The notes under the pieces were generated by a model. It did not search any database, was not told the DNA's origin, and saw only the letters and a list, made by a program, of their open reading frames with translations. Shown piece by piece: positions 45,796 to 60,700 of a stretch of DNA of 64,000 nucleotides (positions are counted from its first letter, which is position 1; every line of letters starts with the position of its first letter). Source of the stretch: Daphnia carinata. Its lineage: Eukaryota; Arthropoda; Branchiopoda; Diplostraca; Daphniidae. Location of the stretch: positions 3,652,517-3,716,516 of the forward strand of contig NC_081339.1 in the NCBI RefSeq assembly GCF_022539665.2. Direction: 5' to 3'. A program made the position numbers and the translations under genes.

Positions 45796-47703
45796 GTAAG
45801 CCCCCTAACAGCCTCTTATAATGTGATTCTGATTCATGGTAGAGTAGCGTGAAAATCGGAATCGGTATATTACTACGAGGGGGATATCGTAACGTAGGCT
45901 TTACTGCATTACGACTGGATAGAGTCATCGGATGTGCATTTCCATACGCGCATATATTAATAGATCCTCCTTTTCTCTGCCTCCACGTCCTTCGTTTGTA
46001 TTCTCAGGCCAGGGATTTTTTTTTTTTCAGTTAAACGCATAAAAAAAAAATGTTATTGTAACAACGTAAACAAACGTGAAAACATTCGGCAGCTATAAAC
46101 TGTTAACGACACATAAACCCCACAAGTCCGTCTGTTGGACTCAATTGTCTGGTCCCTCTTGACTACTTTGATTCGTCTGTCCCCTTTTTTAAAAGAACAC
46201 ACCAGCTCTCCCATGTTTTGATAGAGCCTAGTGTTTATTTATAAACACGAATTTAGGTATCAACTAAAACCTATGACATTCCCAACGTTGAGTATACGTG
46301 TAACGAAATGCCTCACGCTAAAAGGGGGAGAAAAGAAAATTTTAACGACTCTTCAGCGTCAAAGAAAAGAGCGAGTGCTTAAAATGTTTACACCGAGCCG
46401 ATCAAACCAATTAGTTTCGTGACGGGGACGTGCTCAAGTTGTCATCAATGGGGGGTTCAAACTGTAAAAGTAAATGTTTACGTAACAACTTCAAAGGTTA
46501 TTATTTTTTTTTTTTTCTGAATTGATTCACTTTGTTTGTTTTGTTTTTTGTTTTTTTTTCTTTATAACGCGATTTAAAAAAAAAAAAAAAAAAAAAAGAA
46601 AAGTGTGTTGATTTGATTCGCTATTTAAAACCGTTGGCAAACAGATGTTGTGCTAGGTTATGCGTTCGTTACGCCACATTTACGCGCGTCACGTATCTGT
46701 GTAGAATAAACAGCGAATTTCAAGGAAACAGACAACGTCAGATGCTGCACTGTTGTTAACAGCGTACTCGGAGGGGAGGCGCCTAACGTACATATATATA
46801 TATATAGGTTGCGGTAACAACGTAAGATACACAAAAGTCCCGTCACGCAGTTTGTTACCGTGAATGTAAGGGAACAAACAACAACAACAACAAAAAAAAA
46901 AAAAAAAAGAGAAGAAAAAAGACCTATGGGTTACGACACCCATTGGGTCATTGGGTATTCGTTGGGCATCCGGTGTCTTTTCTCTCTTGGGCCTCCCTTG
47001 GTGTTGGCACCATCCGCCGTGAACCCGAGTTGTGTCTAAGACACCGAGACATCCATACATGTAAGGGCAGTTATGTATGTATATGAGAAAAAAAAAAGGG
47101 AAACTCCACTTCCGACTTCTTTTTTTTTTTTTATCCATCTGCGTTTTTCTTTACAGTCAATTTAAAATCAAGACCTCGTGCGTGAGCCCCGTTTTTTTTT
47201 TTTTTTTCTTTTTTTGTTTGCGCTTACCCGTTAGTCAGAGACCGCGCCCACTCACTTCCGGTGGCATTAGAGGTTCCCAGCGAACTCGGCTGCATCCGAT
47301 TGTCAGGGTATGTTACATTGACACAGTGATTCCCATAGATCCATGACAGCAAATTCCAGCAACTGATTGGATGTCGAGATACGTTGATGTTGTACATAAT
47401 CCATTCGATTTGTTTGCTACTCTAAACGGGCTAACCATTTGGACGTCCATTATTTCGTCCTTGCTTTTTTTTTTTTGTTTACGTCAAAAACAGAAAAATC
47501 GTTACGGGCATCCGTTAGCAATCAGCTGGTCCCCAATCTTTCCTATGTTGTCATCACGTTAAGTGTTCGCATGACATAACTTTATCTTCTTACGCAATGT
47601 CGTATTAGACGACGTAACAAGCCACGTGTTATTCCATCATTGTTAAAAAAAAAAATTTTCCTATCTCATATCATTTTATTAAAGTAATTTGAATTATCTA
47701 CAG

Positions 47704-47799
47704 GTGGATCAAAAAGGACGTCCGTTCTTTTTATGGCAGAAACGTCAAATTCGTTGCGGATTGGTATCCTGAAATAGAAACCTGTGAATGTCGTTTGCG
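47704..47799 (+). CDS. Candidate internal coding exon
   Basis: TTATCTACAG precedes and GTGAGT follows 96 nt that are open in one frame with phase 2 at both ends. The peptide, WIKKDVRSFYGRNVKFVADW then YPEIETCECRL, looks protein-like (aromatic, charged, no repeats). The segment 43399-43502 ends in phase 2 and could precede it directly. A following acceptor near 48067-48072 would continue for under 20 codons to a stop. No family is recognised. Confidence 0.37.
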
Positions 47800-48685
47800 G
47801 TGAGTGGGCAGCTGTTGACGCACCAATCAAATAAAAAGAGAACGTCACTGATGGAACACAATGGAAATCAAGGAAGGTTCGTCATCTCAGAAGGAAAATA
47901 CGCTTCTGTAACTGGCTAAGAATACAAAATTTCGGGCAAAGACGTAAATCAAGAGCTCGTTAATTAGCTGCTGCAACAATGGCGAAGCTAATTTCATCCA
48001 CCGTAACTGTCGAGAACGTGTGTGATGTTTTTAAATATTATATTTTTAATTCGCAATCTATTTTAGAAGGTGTGACGGTGAGCCCTCGTCGAGTGAATCT
48101 CTTCAAGTGCCAAGAAGGAAATGAAATTCTAAAACATCAGGTATATACACGTCAACACATCTGTCGGAGCTGCACAGTTCTCTGTCAACACAAAATATTT
48201 GATTTATTCCTTCGTAATTATGTGCAGAATCCTCAAGTTGGTCTTCAACTCGCTACGGAAGATGGTGAACGTGTCAAGTGTCACGCCACATTTTTGCCGC
48301 CTGATTGAGTAGTGAAGAGGACATTGGAAACGCCCTCCAAAGTCTGCGCAGACAATGCCTCGACGATTGCAAAACGAGCTTTCAACGGCTGAATCTCGAC
48401 GTCGCCAACAGGCACACCGTGGAGAAGGGCCATTGAATTACGGAAGGCGACAGCGTCGATGCAATTGGGTACGTATTGCACGCGTCAAATGTTTTGATTC
48501 ATAATAGAACTTAATGAAGTTCAACGATAGAGGTGGACCAGAATTTCTCCACTTCCATTCTGTTCCGAGGAAACTGGACAATGTTTTTCTCACTCTCTTG
48601 TATCGTGCATCTTTTTAGGTCTGTAAAATCCTTTCTAAATATAGCCACATTGTTTTTAATTCTTTCTTTTTTCCTTGGATTTCAG

Positions 48686-48798
48686 CAACAGAAAGTCCCT
48701 GCAGCCACCGTAGTGGACACATACCCGACATGTTTATGAGAGGCCTCGACTACGTTAGATGTGCAGCTATCGTTTTTTTGCGAGGAGACGCCATTTTG
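48686..48798 (+). CDS. Candidate internal coding exon
   Basis: A good acceptor (TTCCTTGGATTTCAG) and consensus donor (GTAAGT) bound 113 nt. One frame is open, phase 1 in and phase 0 out, encoding GHIPDMFMRGLDYVRC then AAIVFLRGDAIL. The ending resembles the Sm2-like pattern xIVxxRGDxI of Sm/LSm proteins, but without an Sm1 motif nearby this is only a resemblance. An ATG shortly before a GTACGT donor at about 48479 would join in phase. Confidence 0.33.
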
Positions 48799-51700
48799 GT
48801 AAGTGAAACGCCTTTTCATAGTCGCATGCATTTTAAACGCGCGAGATGGACAGGTGACATGGTCACGCGGGAAAGCCACGCGTGAATGAGGGCGAAGAGC
48901 TTCGATGTGATTAGGCTTGTTGAATGGCTCGTCGTGATTCGATTGCCTGTCGTCTTTGAATGGCATTTCCAACTCAAATTGGAATGAACTACTCGACATG
49001 TGTGCGTAACATCCCACTTGATCCTTTTTATCGGCTTATGGCCATTGCGTAAGCACCGCGTCATTTGATCACTGACTTATCCTCAACGTCGTAAACCATA
49101 GACATGAAGCTGATTGCTGACATTGTTTATGGCACGCTGCACCATTCCCCGTGCGGATATAAACGACATAGCTCATGTGTGACTCGATTATCAAACTCTT
49201 GCAGTTTGTTGTAAACTGATTTATTCTCCCAACACTAGAGCTTCGTGCTTCCTTATATAACGCATAACAATTCGAAAGGTTGTCAGGCTCTTAAACAAGC
49301 GTTTTGGCAGAGGAAACAAACGCACTAGCGCCAGGCATGTAGAGAAACCTCCGCCGGATGAAAGGTACGACGGATTGCCAAACTGTTCGCAAAAACTCAA
49401 GGTTGAACTTGTAGAACAAGCACGACGTGATACATAAAAAAAAAAATAAATAAATAATTGCGCGATGGATGAACTTCGTGAGTCCAACGCGGAAGAAAAA
49501 AAAACAAAACATAAAGGCCAATCAAAGCAATTTAGTTAAATGTTGAATTGCATATAAAAAGGATTATTACGCTACTCATTTCAGTGCCGCCAATCGAGAA
49601 ACGGATTAAGCGCACAACAGCACGATTGTTGCTGTTTTGATTTCGGCAAGCTGTCAGATGTAACGTAATTTATGCCATCGTGCGTGTGTGAGTTTCCCGG
49701 CGAGTGTGGGTATCCATCAAACGTTCAGCGGTCGTTCAAACGCGTTAACACAAACGGTTTCAATACTGCAGGCTACAAATCATGTGCGCTTATAAATATG
49801 TACGATTTTATTCTGAATTCTTTTTTTTTTTTTTTTCTTTTAAACGCATTATGTTTAGCCGATCCGACGGTTGAGATAAATGTGATAGACGGATATTATA
49901 TGCGGGTTTTTTTGTTTTTTTTTTCAAACGTAAATTGAACAGCGAAGGCAATTGGCCAAATTGAGTTCTAACAAAACGTAAAACAAGAAAGAGGAAAAAC
50001 AAATTTTCAATTGTAGAAATTAAAAACAAACTTGGAAAGGTCCAGTTTTGTCGCGGCTTCTGCTAAAAATAACGCGCGTATTGACACTTTGCCAAGTGTG
50101 TAAAGAAGCGGGACTGTATTGATACGCAAACCGCTTCAAACGGGGAATCGCAATTTAAAAATTTCAGGTAAAACTTTGCGTTCGTTTTAAAAGGGGGATT
50201 CTAAAATCTTCACGTTCATTTGATTGAATCTCATACCGTTTTCGCTTGTTAATTTTTACTGGAAACATTCTTTTGAACTTTATTCATCGTCTTATTCAAG
50301 ATGAGGGGGAAAAAATAAGTTGATTTCAAAGAGACGGGGCTCGTTCGTAAAGGAAGTGATCATTTAAAAATGAGCGGGTCGACAAACTTTTCTTTCTTTT
50401 TTTTCAATTCAACATAAGATGTGCGTTTTCTCTTTTGAATTTTCTTAACTTGGCGGCGTCTACACGTAAAAACGTATACCACAGGATTGCAGGCCTCCCG
50501 TAAATCTGTTGCTGACTAATAATGCAAGAAGAATAACGAAGCTTCAACAAGAAGACATTCCTTTAGAATATCAGGGTTCTGGAACAGGATCAAAAACGAA
50601 AATTGATTCACTTTTCTCCCATTCTACATCTACACCTACAGTTTTGACGAACCACTACGGGTCTAATCACGAAAAAATTTAAAACGAAATGAATTCACTT
50701 GATTAACGCGCAATGGAGACTCACAACTGCCACATCGTATTGATTTTTCCCCCTTGGTTTTCCAATCGCTCCTTTTATTTATTTGTTTTAAGCGTCACCT
50801 TTTCATTTTGTTGGAATCGTGCACGCTACTCAAAAGGCTATTTCACGGTCTCTTGTATAGAACGATGCACATGACGTGTGATGGCTTCTTTTCGTGCTGG
50901 AACGTAAGCAAGATTTATGAGCTCTTCTGGATAACTACGCGATTTGATCTCCAAAAAAAAACCAAAAATCCTCGACGTAGTTGCGGGAGGGTCGTGCAAA
51001 GGTCAATAGGTACACGAAAATCAAATAGTGCTATCAATTATCTTCGCGATTAACGTGCCTATAAAGAAAAGGACACGCTTGTCTAGGCATGAACGTTTTT
51101 TTTTTTGTTTTAACACACAACAACTTGTTGCCTTTTTCTTTCTGCCATCTCAGAAATAAAAAAAAAAAAAAGGCAAAAATATTTGTCGGATGCCTCGTTT
51201 TCTTTAGAATCTTCACGGACGGATTCGGCGGAATAATTTTGTTATGTAAAAGAAGGGAGGACCGAGTATAGACGATATGGAAATGGCGGCTCGTAGTTGA
51301 AAGTCGATCAGACGGTTGGCGTGTGCGGCGGACCGAAAGGGGGGGGGGGGGGAGAAGGGGCCCACCAACCGATCTTTGTTGCAACGTCGCGGGCTCGTGT
51401 TAGCATTGAAGCAAACGTCTTGGCAGAGAACAAAAAATAAAAGAAAACGAACTAAAAATGACACGTTTTTGTTTTAACAATCCGTCAGATCAATAACGTC
51501 CACGTGAAAGCAGAACAAGGTGACGTCTTCACTCCCGAGCCATAAACAAAAAAGGGGAAACCTTAGCCGATAGAAGAGGAAACAAAAGAAGCACGGAATG
51601 ATGAAATCAAACTAGGGAAAAAAAAAAATAGAATAAACTTCCTTAGAAATGAAGCTCACGTTACATGACGAACGGCCGACATCGTCGAAAGTCAGTCCCC

Positions 51701-54700
51701 TTTTCGTCCATCGTTCCACACGTCACACGAATGCGATTCAATTGATTACACCCTCTCAAACGGAATAGCATTTTGTGCGCAAAAATAACACCACATCGTG
51801 GCTTTCTACCCTCCCCGACAGACTACGTCACTCAGTTTATGGTGGAGGTAGCAATGAATCCCGCAACGTTCCCGCATTCCAGAAAACTCCCGAGAGCTTG
51901 GGCTCTTTCTTTTGTTGGCCAAAACACAATGTGAACTTCCGCCCATCATGTAGACCATATCTTCTTGTAAAGGATACTGTTTGCTAGATATCTATCTTTA
52001 CGATATCGATGTGATAGATGGCTTCCTATATTACCGCCCGCCAGTCTTTCCACTAGTAAATCCGTTCATGTCTCACAAATCTCATTTTGTCGTTACGAAG
52101 GCGACGGGCGCAAACCCCTTCTGTACTTTTTTTTTTTTTTTTTTGTTTTTCTCTCCAAGCCGAATAACAAAATCAAAAGAATAAATCCGGATGTCGGTTA
52201 TCCGTTGTTACTTTGCTACTGCCGATCCCTTCATCTTCTTTTTGTATTATCCCCTTTGCCTTGTTCTTTGGAGACTATAGTTTTCCCTTTTTTTTTTTGT
52301 ACTCGGCTCGTCAACGTTTCTTGTTTGTCACGTATCACGTTCCGTTTGTTCTCGACACGAGCCGAGTGGGGGAAGCTTGAAAATGTTGCATCCAAAAACG
52401 AAATCCGCTTTGAGTTAGAGATTTTTTTTTTTTTTTTTTTTTTTGTCTGGTCATCGTTCCAACTGCCTGTCTATCGTTGTTAAAAAGCCGATCGATAACC
52501 TATGTTTATTTCAATTGAATTCGAACAGCTTTTCTTTTTTTGTGAATAAGTTGAAACCATCAGAAATGACTGGAACGATTGAACGTGAAATGGCGAAACG
52601 CAGTTTTTTCTTCTCGTCCTTTTCGTAGAAATAGGAAAACAGGTTGATGGAAAAGCGCTAGCCGATCTGTCAACAGCGTGCGGAGGTATAATTGAATCCA
52701 TCAAAGCAATTTGATTAGATCCCGCCAAGCGTTCAGAATCGGGAGGGGGGGGGCCGAGAAAATGAGAAATGACCACTGTTCCGAAGATATATACTCCATC
52801 AACTTCCATCGTCCACACCTCTCCAAAAAGCTCGCCGCTTCATCCAGTATATTAGATCTTAAGGAATTAGCGGAAGGTAGAAAATGTCCACTCTTGGAAG
52901 TGCAGCAATCGTTCGATTTAAAAAAAAAATTCCACTTTTATTTTTCGAAGGGACGATCGCAATCAACGTCCAATTTGACAAGCATAAAAAAATTCTTATA
53001 TTTCCCTACCCTGGCAAATTGCAATTGCAGTTGTTTCCAACGGTACAAATAACACGGGAAATCGTTAACATGTATCAGTAAATAATGTTGTCACGTTCTT
53101 AGTACAAAAAAAAAAAAAATAATAATAAATGAACGCACAAGAAAAATTAAGATTCGATCCTTCCCCAAAAATAAAAGTGGGTAAGAAAAAAAAAAAAAAA
53201 AAAAAAAAAAAGGCGATGACAGGCCCTCGAGAGTGGGCGAGAAGTTGGCGTCCGTTGCCGGTCTTTGCTGCGGTGGAGATGACAGGTCCTCTTTCTCTGC
53301 TCTCTCTCTCTCTCTCTCTGCCCCCATCCCACCCATTTCCTTCCTTTTTGCAGCCAGCAGCCAAAGACCGACGAGGCGGGCCGTCATCCATTTCCGTCTG
53401 TTGGGAAGAGAGAGATTCACGGGCGTGACCCAGTATGCAACTCGCTCGCTTGCTGGCCGATCTCGAGAAAGAAAGAAAGAAAAAAAAAACAACAACAAGA
53501 GACAATCAAAGGGCACAGTTGTCCCTCGAACAAGACATTTCCCCGCCAACATCCATCAACTTTGTGACTCGTGACGAATCGAGATCGATCGCCAAACTAG
53601 ACAGATGAGGCGTTCCTTGTTTTATTCTCGTCCGCAAATGCTTCGCCTACAGGCTATTTGCGGGTTTTTAATCGAATCAAGAAAGAGTCTCCGCACAATG
53701 TTATGTCATAGGCTCTTCTCGTAACGAAGTATCGTTCTATCGCAATTAACTGGCCTTTAACAGTAGCTTGTGCGTGTTTGCGAGAGCAGAAATCTTGATC
53801 TTTTGAAATTGCCCGCCATTCTTTTTACATTATTATTATTATTATTATTTTTTTTTGAGCTGAAGAAATCATTTCACTGAAAATGCATTTGACTGTTTTT
53901 CGTGCATCTTTCACTGTTGAAGAGGCAGATCTTTTACACCAATCGATTGGATAGTTAACTAGAAGCTCACTTTCTTTCATCGCCATTGTCATCTGGATGA
54001 TTATTCATTCACAGAAGTGCAGCGGGGCACTCCCCGAGGACGAAGCGGATCGTTTCGCAAAACCCAAAACAAAAACGTACGCCATCAGAAATAGCTGAGA
54101 AATGCCCGTCGGTGTTGGTCGACATATGCATTGAAGAGATGATTTTCAACGTCATCAAACGCGCCGTTCCCCTTTTCGGAACAGCTGGCAATCATTGCCG
54201 AGTAGACACTTTTAGCGATCGAACGCTGGGGAAGGCGAAGTAGCCCGCAGTGAAAGCTTGAACAAAGCATTTCCTTATATTAGTTTTTCAGTTGATATTG
54301 ATTCGCGTCATGCCCGTCCGTTGCTTTTTCCCTACTGTCAACGAATTATATTATAGCCCAACTATTCTCCGCGGCTTTTGTACACACAAATCCGCTTTGC
54401 CTGCATATTGCCATTCGGATAACATCTGCCCGACTTACCCGCTTATTGCAAGAAATTCAGTTAACTTTGATACGCCATCGGAATCAACGATGTTTTCCTT
54501 ATTTCACATCCTTCGAGAACAAATTGGCCAACCAATCATTTTTAATTATTATTTTTTTTTTTTTCCAAAATGAAATCAGTATAACAATGATCAACATGTT
54601 GTCAGACTTTTTAAGCCAAAGAGCGTCTTAACTTGCCTGTTGGCCTTTACGATGCACTGCGAATCTGAAGCTGCCGTAATCAACGTATAGAGCGTCATTT

Positions 54701-57700
54701 AGTTAATGGATTTCTAGCCTCTGCGCGCTTGTAGACGGAATTCTACAAAGTTCCATAACCTTCTTGTTTCTTATTTCCTGTAATCAAGCGTCCTCGTAAT
54801 AGCGTCCGTGCGTCATCGTACCCGACAACTGCGTTGCTATAAAAAGGTTGCCATGAATTCCGACAATCATTTTCTTACTAAACGCGTTGCTGAATGAAAT
54901 GCGTGGGTGTTACGCTAAGGGCGGGGGGTTGCACACTTGTTATGTTTGGCGAAATGCGACACCGCCATTCCTCAAAATCACCTTATTTACTAATTAATGG
55001 CGTGGGACGAGCGTTAAATGGCAATACCAAAGCCACAATTTGCTATCAAACACAAGCTTTGAAAATATTCTTTGATTTAAAGGTTCTTTTCTCTGTGCCT
55101 ATACTTGATGGTACATAAAGAGATCATTGGAATGTAGTTGGGCGACGTACCAAAGCGTTCCAATCATCTATTTTATAAAGCCCTTCTTTTTTTTTTTTGT
55201 AACTCCTTTTGTTTTTCTTCGCTTTTTTTTTTATGTTTGGACAGCAAATAAAGGGCTCTATGAAATTTGTAGAGTCTGTGACGTCAAACGCAATCATTCG
55301 CTGCCACAACTTTTGCTATTTGCCAGGCAAAGTCTCGTGCGCTTTCTTTATTTAGCCCATCGTTCGTTAGAGCTCTCCCACAGCTATAGAATCAATCGGT
55401 GAATCGATAGTCTTTTTTTTTCTCGCAAAACTTCTCCGTAACGCGGAAAACAGACCTTTTTGTCAACCAGCTTAACCATGTGATTCGATTTGCATTCACT
55501 CATTTTCGTTTGTGCATTTTCATTCAGTTAAACCTTCTATCAATATAGTATACCGAGGATGAACGTAGAAATAACCGATAGGGCTCTCAAGTGGCTCATT
55601 CTTATCAGGGGATGGTCAATCAAATAGGACAGTAGAGGGTTGCCTAGCAAACGGCTAATCGGTCCGTTTCCATGCAGAAAACAGCCAATTCATTGCCCAC
55701 TTTTATTTTACTCTCGCCTTTCTTTCTTTTTTTTTTTACACAAACAGACAAGTTGAATTGTTAATGCTACACGTTTTCCCATACTCATATGATGGGCTGA
55801 CGGACGGAACATCTTGCCCGCGCATCACGATAGCTTGCTATTTCTCAATTAACGTCTACACATACGTGCCAACAATAACGATGCTCAAGCGCCGACAGCC
55901 GTCATCTACTTTTGCCATTTATTTGAGCTGGTGGGTTTCATTCCCGTCCCGTTTGATGAAGTATCAAAAAATAGGGCCGTTGTATTTTGTATAGATAAGA
56001 CCTTTTCTCATTTCGTTGGCCGACGTTTGCGGATATGGCGCGTTCTATTATCTGTGATATCGTTGGAATACAAGTTGCACAAAGGGGGGTGGGGGGTGGT
56101 GGATAGTATAGGGATGGGCGGATGATGAAGTGCACATGCTTAGTACGTCCCTTGTTGTTTTCATTTCTGTTTTTCCGGGGCTACAAGACACGCGAATCCG
56201 TAAGGGATAATCGAATTTTCATCCGTCTTAGTTTTGTTTTTCTATTGCTTTTGATTTGTCTCCGGAGTAGTTGGATACGAAAGAGATGTAACATCGAAAA
56301 AAAACAAAAAAAAACAAAAAAAAACAAAACAAAGTAATGGAAGGGAAGGGAAAAAATCAATCGATGGAAAACGGAACTTGGACGGGCGTTTTAAAAAAAA
56401 ATTTAGCCGTGAGATGAGAGGCAAACGTCCAGGGTTAAAAATAGGTTTCTTTGTTGACAACCTTTAAAATCTCTTTAAATCTTTCATTTGAAAAGGAATT
56501 TACCTCTTGTGTCCGTGATGCCCCCACTTGTCGCGAAAATCAGGTTACACTTTTCCGCGTAAAGTATTTTTAGAAATAGCAAATCGAAGGCTCTGGATGG
56601 TAAACTGCGAATAAAACCAGGGTAGTCGATTTCAGTCGATTGGCCAGTCAAACTTTGTAGTCTGTCCTCCTAATATGGTATTAACTCTAAAACGTTAGCA
56701 GCAAAACAAAATCACAGTTTATTCACTTTGGAGAAACAGCATTTTGCATATTTCCTGCATAATTTTTTACGCGATGTGAACAACTTGTTCATTCACACAA
56801 TCATCTCTATTTTAAAGTCAGGCAAATTTTCTATATTCGCTCGAACTAATAAAACTAGGAAAAGGGTCCATAGTGCGACACATCAGATCGACAACTGATT
56901 GCCAGTCATATCGTTGTTCCGCAATGGCCCTCCTCGATGTTCTTGCGTTCCTTATGCCTGCCCACTAGGTCTCCTCTTGGCCGTATTACGTCACGCTGAC
57001 CGTTGGATTAGTCCACGTTGCACATCATGTCGTCACCTGCGCGCGTCATTTCTTTATGTAGCATTTTCGAATTGGACGTTTTCATTAACGTATCCGCATC
57101 GTTCACACAAGTAAATTCCAAACGCACCTTCGTTAGTGAAACCAGCTGTTCATTTGGCCGAAAAAAAGAGGGGGGGGGCTGGAATAGCAATTTGTCTGGC
57201 TTTTAGATTGTGGTTGTCACAATGTCGATGTCACTCGCTGGTAGATCCAATTAAGCAACGCCTTATTAACACCCCGAACTAGGATGCAGGATCAGAGACG
57301 TAACAAATTGCCTATCTTATTTGTGTTGTTGGCTTTGCATCGCGTTGTTTTGGTGTACGGAAGATGTGCGTGAATGCGGAGGGACAAGAGATAGAAATTG
57401 TCAACTCTTCTGCTTGAATTGTAGCGGTGTGGGTTTAAAAAAAAAAAAAAAAAAGCAGTGGGCAAAATAGCAGCCAATGAGCCCGGCCATGCATTCGAAA
57501 CGTACTCACAACATCTTTTGGTGTTCAACGAGCGTTCCTTTTCCTACCCTCGTTTAAGGCCTCGTTTTTCCCTTTAAACGAACCCTCCATGACCTCATTC
57601 AAAAGCTGCTAGATATGAATGTTTTGGACAACAACAGTATACATGGGAAAGATATAGAAAACCCAAAGGTAGGATGAAACGCATTTTTCGTTATGCCTTT

Positions 57701-60700
57701 TAAAAAATTCAACTCACGTTTGACGTCTGTGCATCACTCAGAAACTACACGCTGCCCCACCCACTTACTTTTCCCATTGAATTTCTTGTCGTTAAGTACA
57801 TCCAAGGTTTTTTTTTTTTTTTTGAAGACATCCTTCAAAACGGAGGATCAGACCTCAAAGACCTGTGGTTTCAAGCTATTCTATAATAGATTATTTGCTG
57901 CACGAAATTCTGGCCGCAATTTATGGATTTCTTTCGTTTTTGAAATTTGAATGACGTGATTCCAAAGACCTGAGCCTTTGTGCATCACTGAGCCGATTAC
58001 AGGATCGAGACACACAGAGGTAGACCCTGATTGATGGGGTTATTGGGTCGTAGCAGATCGAATGACGTCCAATCATTTCTAATAGGGAATTAGCCGAGCT
58101 CTCCATACGTGACTAACTGTGTCCGCTCTCTACACCCGTTCCGTCATGCCCTGCCTTTCCATTTCGCTGATCTGAGAGGCAGTAGGGAAAGAAAAAAAAA
58201 AAAAATCCGTTTTCAGAAATAATTGAGCGATTTTCTTAGACGCGCAGATTTTTTGCTGGTACAATGTCACAAATCATTTCACCCGTACGCGTAGGACAAT
58301 AAATCTCGAAAAATCGCGTCGATGAATTGAACAAAAAAAAAGACTATAGAATCTGTTCGTTATTAATGGAGAGATGAGTTATTGGCTGACACGAGGGCCA
58401 ATGAGTCTTGTTTAATTTTGTTGGGTCGATTCCAATCTTTACTCGTGCATAATAGACTGGCGATGAGAGTTATGCCAATGTTGCCCACTATGCGAACGAC
58501 TGACGATTGGAATCCTGTCAATGCTATTATTAGCCTTGTTCAGCTCAAATTGACTTGTATATAAAAACAAAAATTGACGACGTGATGGCCGTCATTCAAT
58601 ATAGAAAAGGCATTAATAGTGCGTCTGCAGTTGAGCGTCAACCGATGCCAACTGGTTATCGAATGCCATCCGGTTGGCGAGGAAAGTCAAAGAAGGTCAC
58701 AGTGATGCCATTTGTTTCGCTTTAATGTAATAAAAAGAAGAAAATAAAACAGTGAGCAACGACGTGCCCCCCCCCTCCCCCTATCGTGCCATATTATACG
58801 GACACACACTCATACGTGCATAACAAGTACACGTTGATACACGAGATTATTGTAACATTGCAAAGAAGAATAGTTGCAAATGCTGGAACTGTGGCAACCG
58901 GCCAGCTATGCGTCCCGTCATTGTGCACACGTGCTGGAGTTGCTGCCAGTAGAAACTTGGGCGCACAGACTCTACGACATGGGAGCTGATTTAGTCTATA
59001 GAAGAGAAGCTTGTGTGACAAAAAAAAAAAAAAAAAGAAATTTCGTGAAGACGTGTATTAAAGAGAGTTTGCAGAACTGCTTACATTCATGTTGAACTCG
59101 AGCCTCTTGGATACAGTAGAGATGCAGGCCTCTCCCTTGTATATCCGTCTAATGAATCCTTTCAACTGGGTGAGGTGTGAGCCATAGTCAGCACCAACCG
59201 AAATGATTGCATTCATCGACTAGCAATTCGTCTCTGATCCAGCTAAAGCCTCTTTTCAAATTCGAGCAGCTCTTTTGTGTACCTCACCAGGGATATACGG
59301 CAAACCAAATGAAACTAGATCGTCTACGATTTTCATAGTTTTTTCTTTGGTGGGACGAAGGGAGCGAGGATGTAGATGCCTAGTTACGTGCAAAATTTCT
59401 CGAGTTGTATACGCCCCAAGGGATACTCGTTGCCTGTTGAGGATAATCGATCCTTCTTCCTAGCGTTAGTCTCAAACTGTTTCACTGTGTCGCTAAGAGT
59501 TGATGGCCGCCAAGTGCCCCGAGTAATGTGATAGCGAAATTTTTTTTTTTTGACATCAGAATCGGAGTAAACGAATATCTTATTGTTTTCCTCCGTTTCC
59601 TAAGAGTTAAACAATTGTTTTCTAATTAGGACTTCCCTTTTTTTTTATAGTGAACAATCCCATCTCTCTTTTTGTTGGGGAAAACACATCTGGGGGAGTC
59701 TGAAATCATCTAGCTTTTGTCCGCGAAACAACTGTTGCTGTGCCCTCAATTTCTTTCTCTTTTTTTTTTTTTAAAGCAGAGACTAATCAAATGTGATCTC
59801 GAAAGCTTTGTGTCTGAATCAAAGTGTTGCTCTTCAGGAAGCAAGTTGCCATTCCTATTGTTGTGTTCGTCAGCGTCGTACAATATCTTTTGTTGTAAGC
59901 ATTTCGAGCTAAGATTTTGCGTTCCCTCCCTTTTTTTTTTTTTCTCCCAGTCGTTGCGAACAGTTCGATACGCTCCCTCGGAACAGTTTAATGAATCTCA
60001 GTAACGAACCAACTGTTCAACATTGCTACATACTATTGATGTTCGATGCAAGAACCTGGGGTTTTTCATCAAAACTTTGCCAATGTCGACATAACCCTTC
60101 GGTCAGAAGAACGAACAATAGGACGTTGAACTTGTTCATTTTGCCATTCGTCTGTTGTTGACATTTCGTCCTAATAATAACTTCACATCCATTGGGATTA
60201 TTGGGTACGTTGCCTCGGACGTCCAATACCTCTATTTTATCCGTATAGATCTATCTTTGATAAGGCACTAGCTAACTTGGTTCTCTTTCCCGCCCCGACA
60301 AAGAACTGTCTCCGAGTCTAGACGATCCCTCAAGTTCTTGATGCGACTCGATGTCACTGTTGCGCGACACACGCTGAAGTAATCCTTGAAAACAAAACAA
60401 ATAGGGCTTTATAAATGTTTGTTGTTTCATGTTGAGTCTTTTGTTTTGGAACGTTAAGAAAAAAGGAAGCCAAGAAGAGGTTGGCCCTCCTTAAATTCCT
60501 GTTTGTCTGGCGAAAAGTGAAACAATGCATGTCCAAAACAGAGCAATGTGCACACACACGACGATAATAAATTCGACAACACGTACCTAATGAACCGCTG
60601 TTCAAGATAACTGGGGTTACGAGAAAAGGAAAAGCGCAACAGAGCCCCAAGTCTTTTGCAATGTTCAGCAGACAGTGGAGCGACATCCAAATTCGTTGGG

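Noticed and set aside
46689-47138. 149-codon minus-strand frame
   Set aside because: Contains long Phe and Cys runs coded by homopolymers, and its start lies in a low-complexity tract.
47979-48308. 109-codon plus-strand frame
   Set aside because: The frame runs through a likely splice donor and acceptor, and the parts do not join in a single frame; another frame on the opposite strand looks equally coding.
53065-53552. Two overlapping open frames of about 150 codons on the minus strand
   Set aside because: Both are driven by the A tract at 53186-53211 and by CT repeats, giving runs of Phe and Arg-Glu; no domain or splice structure.
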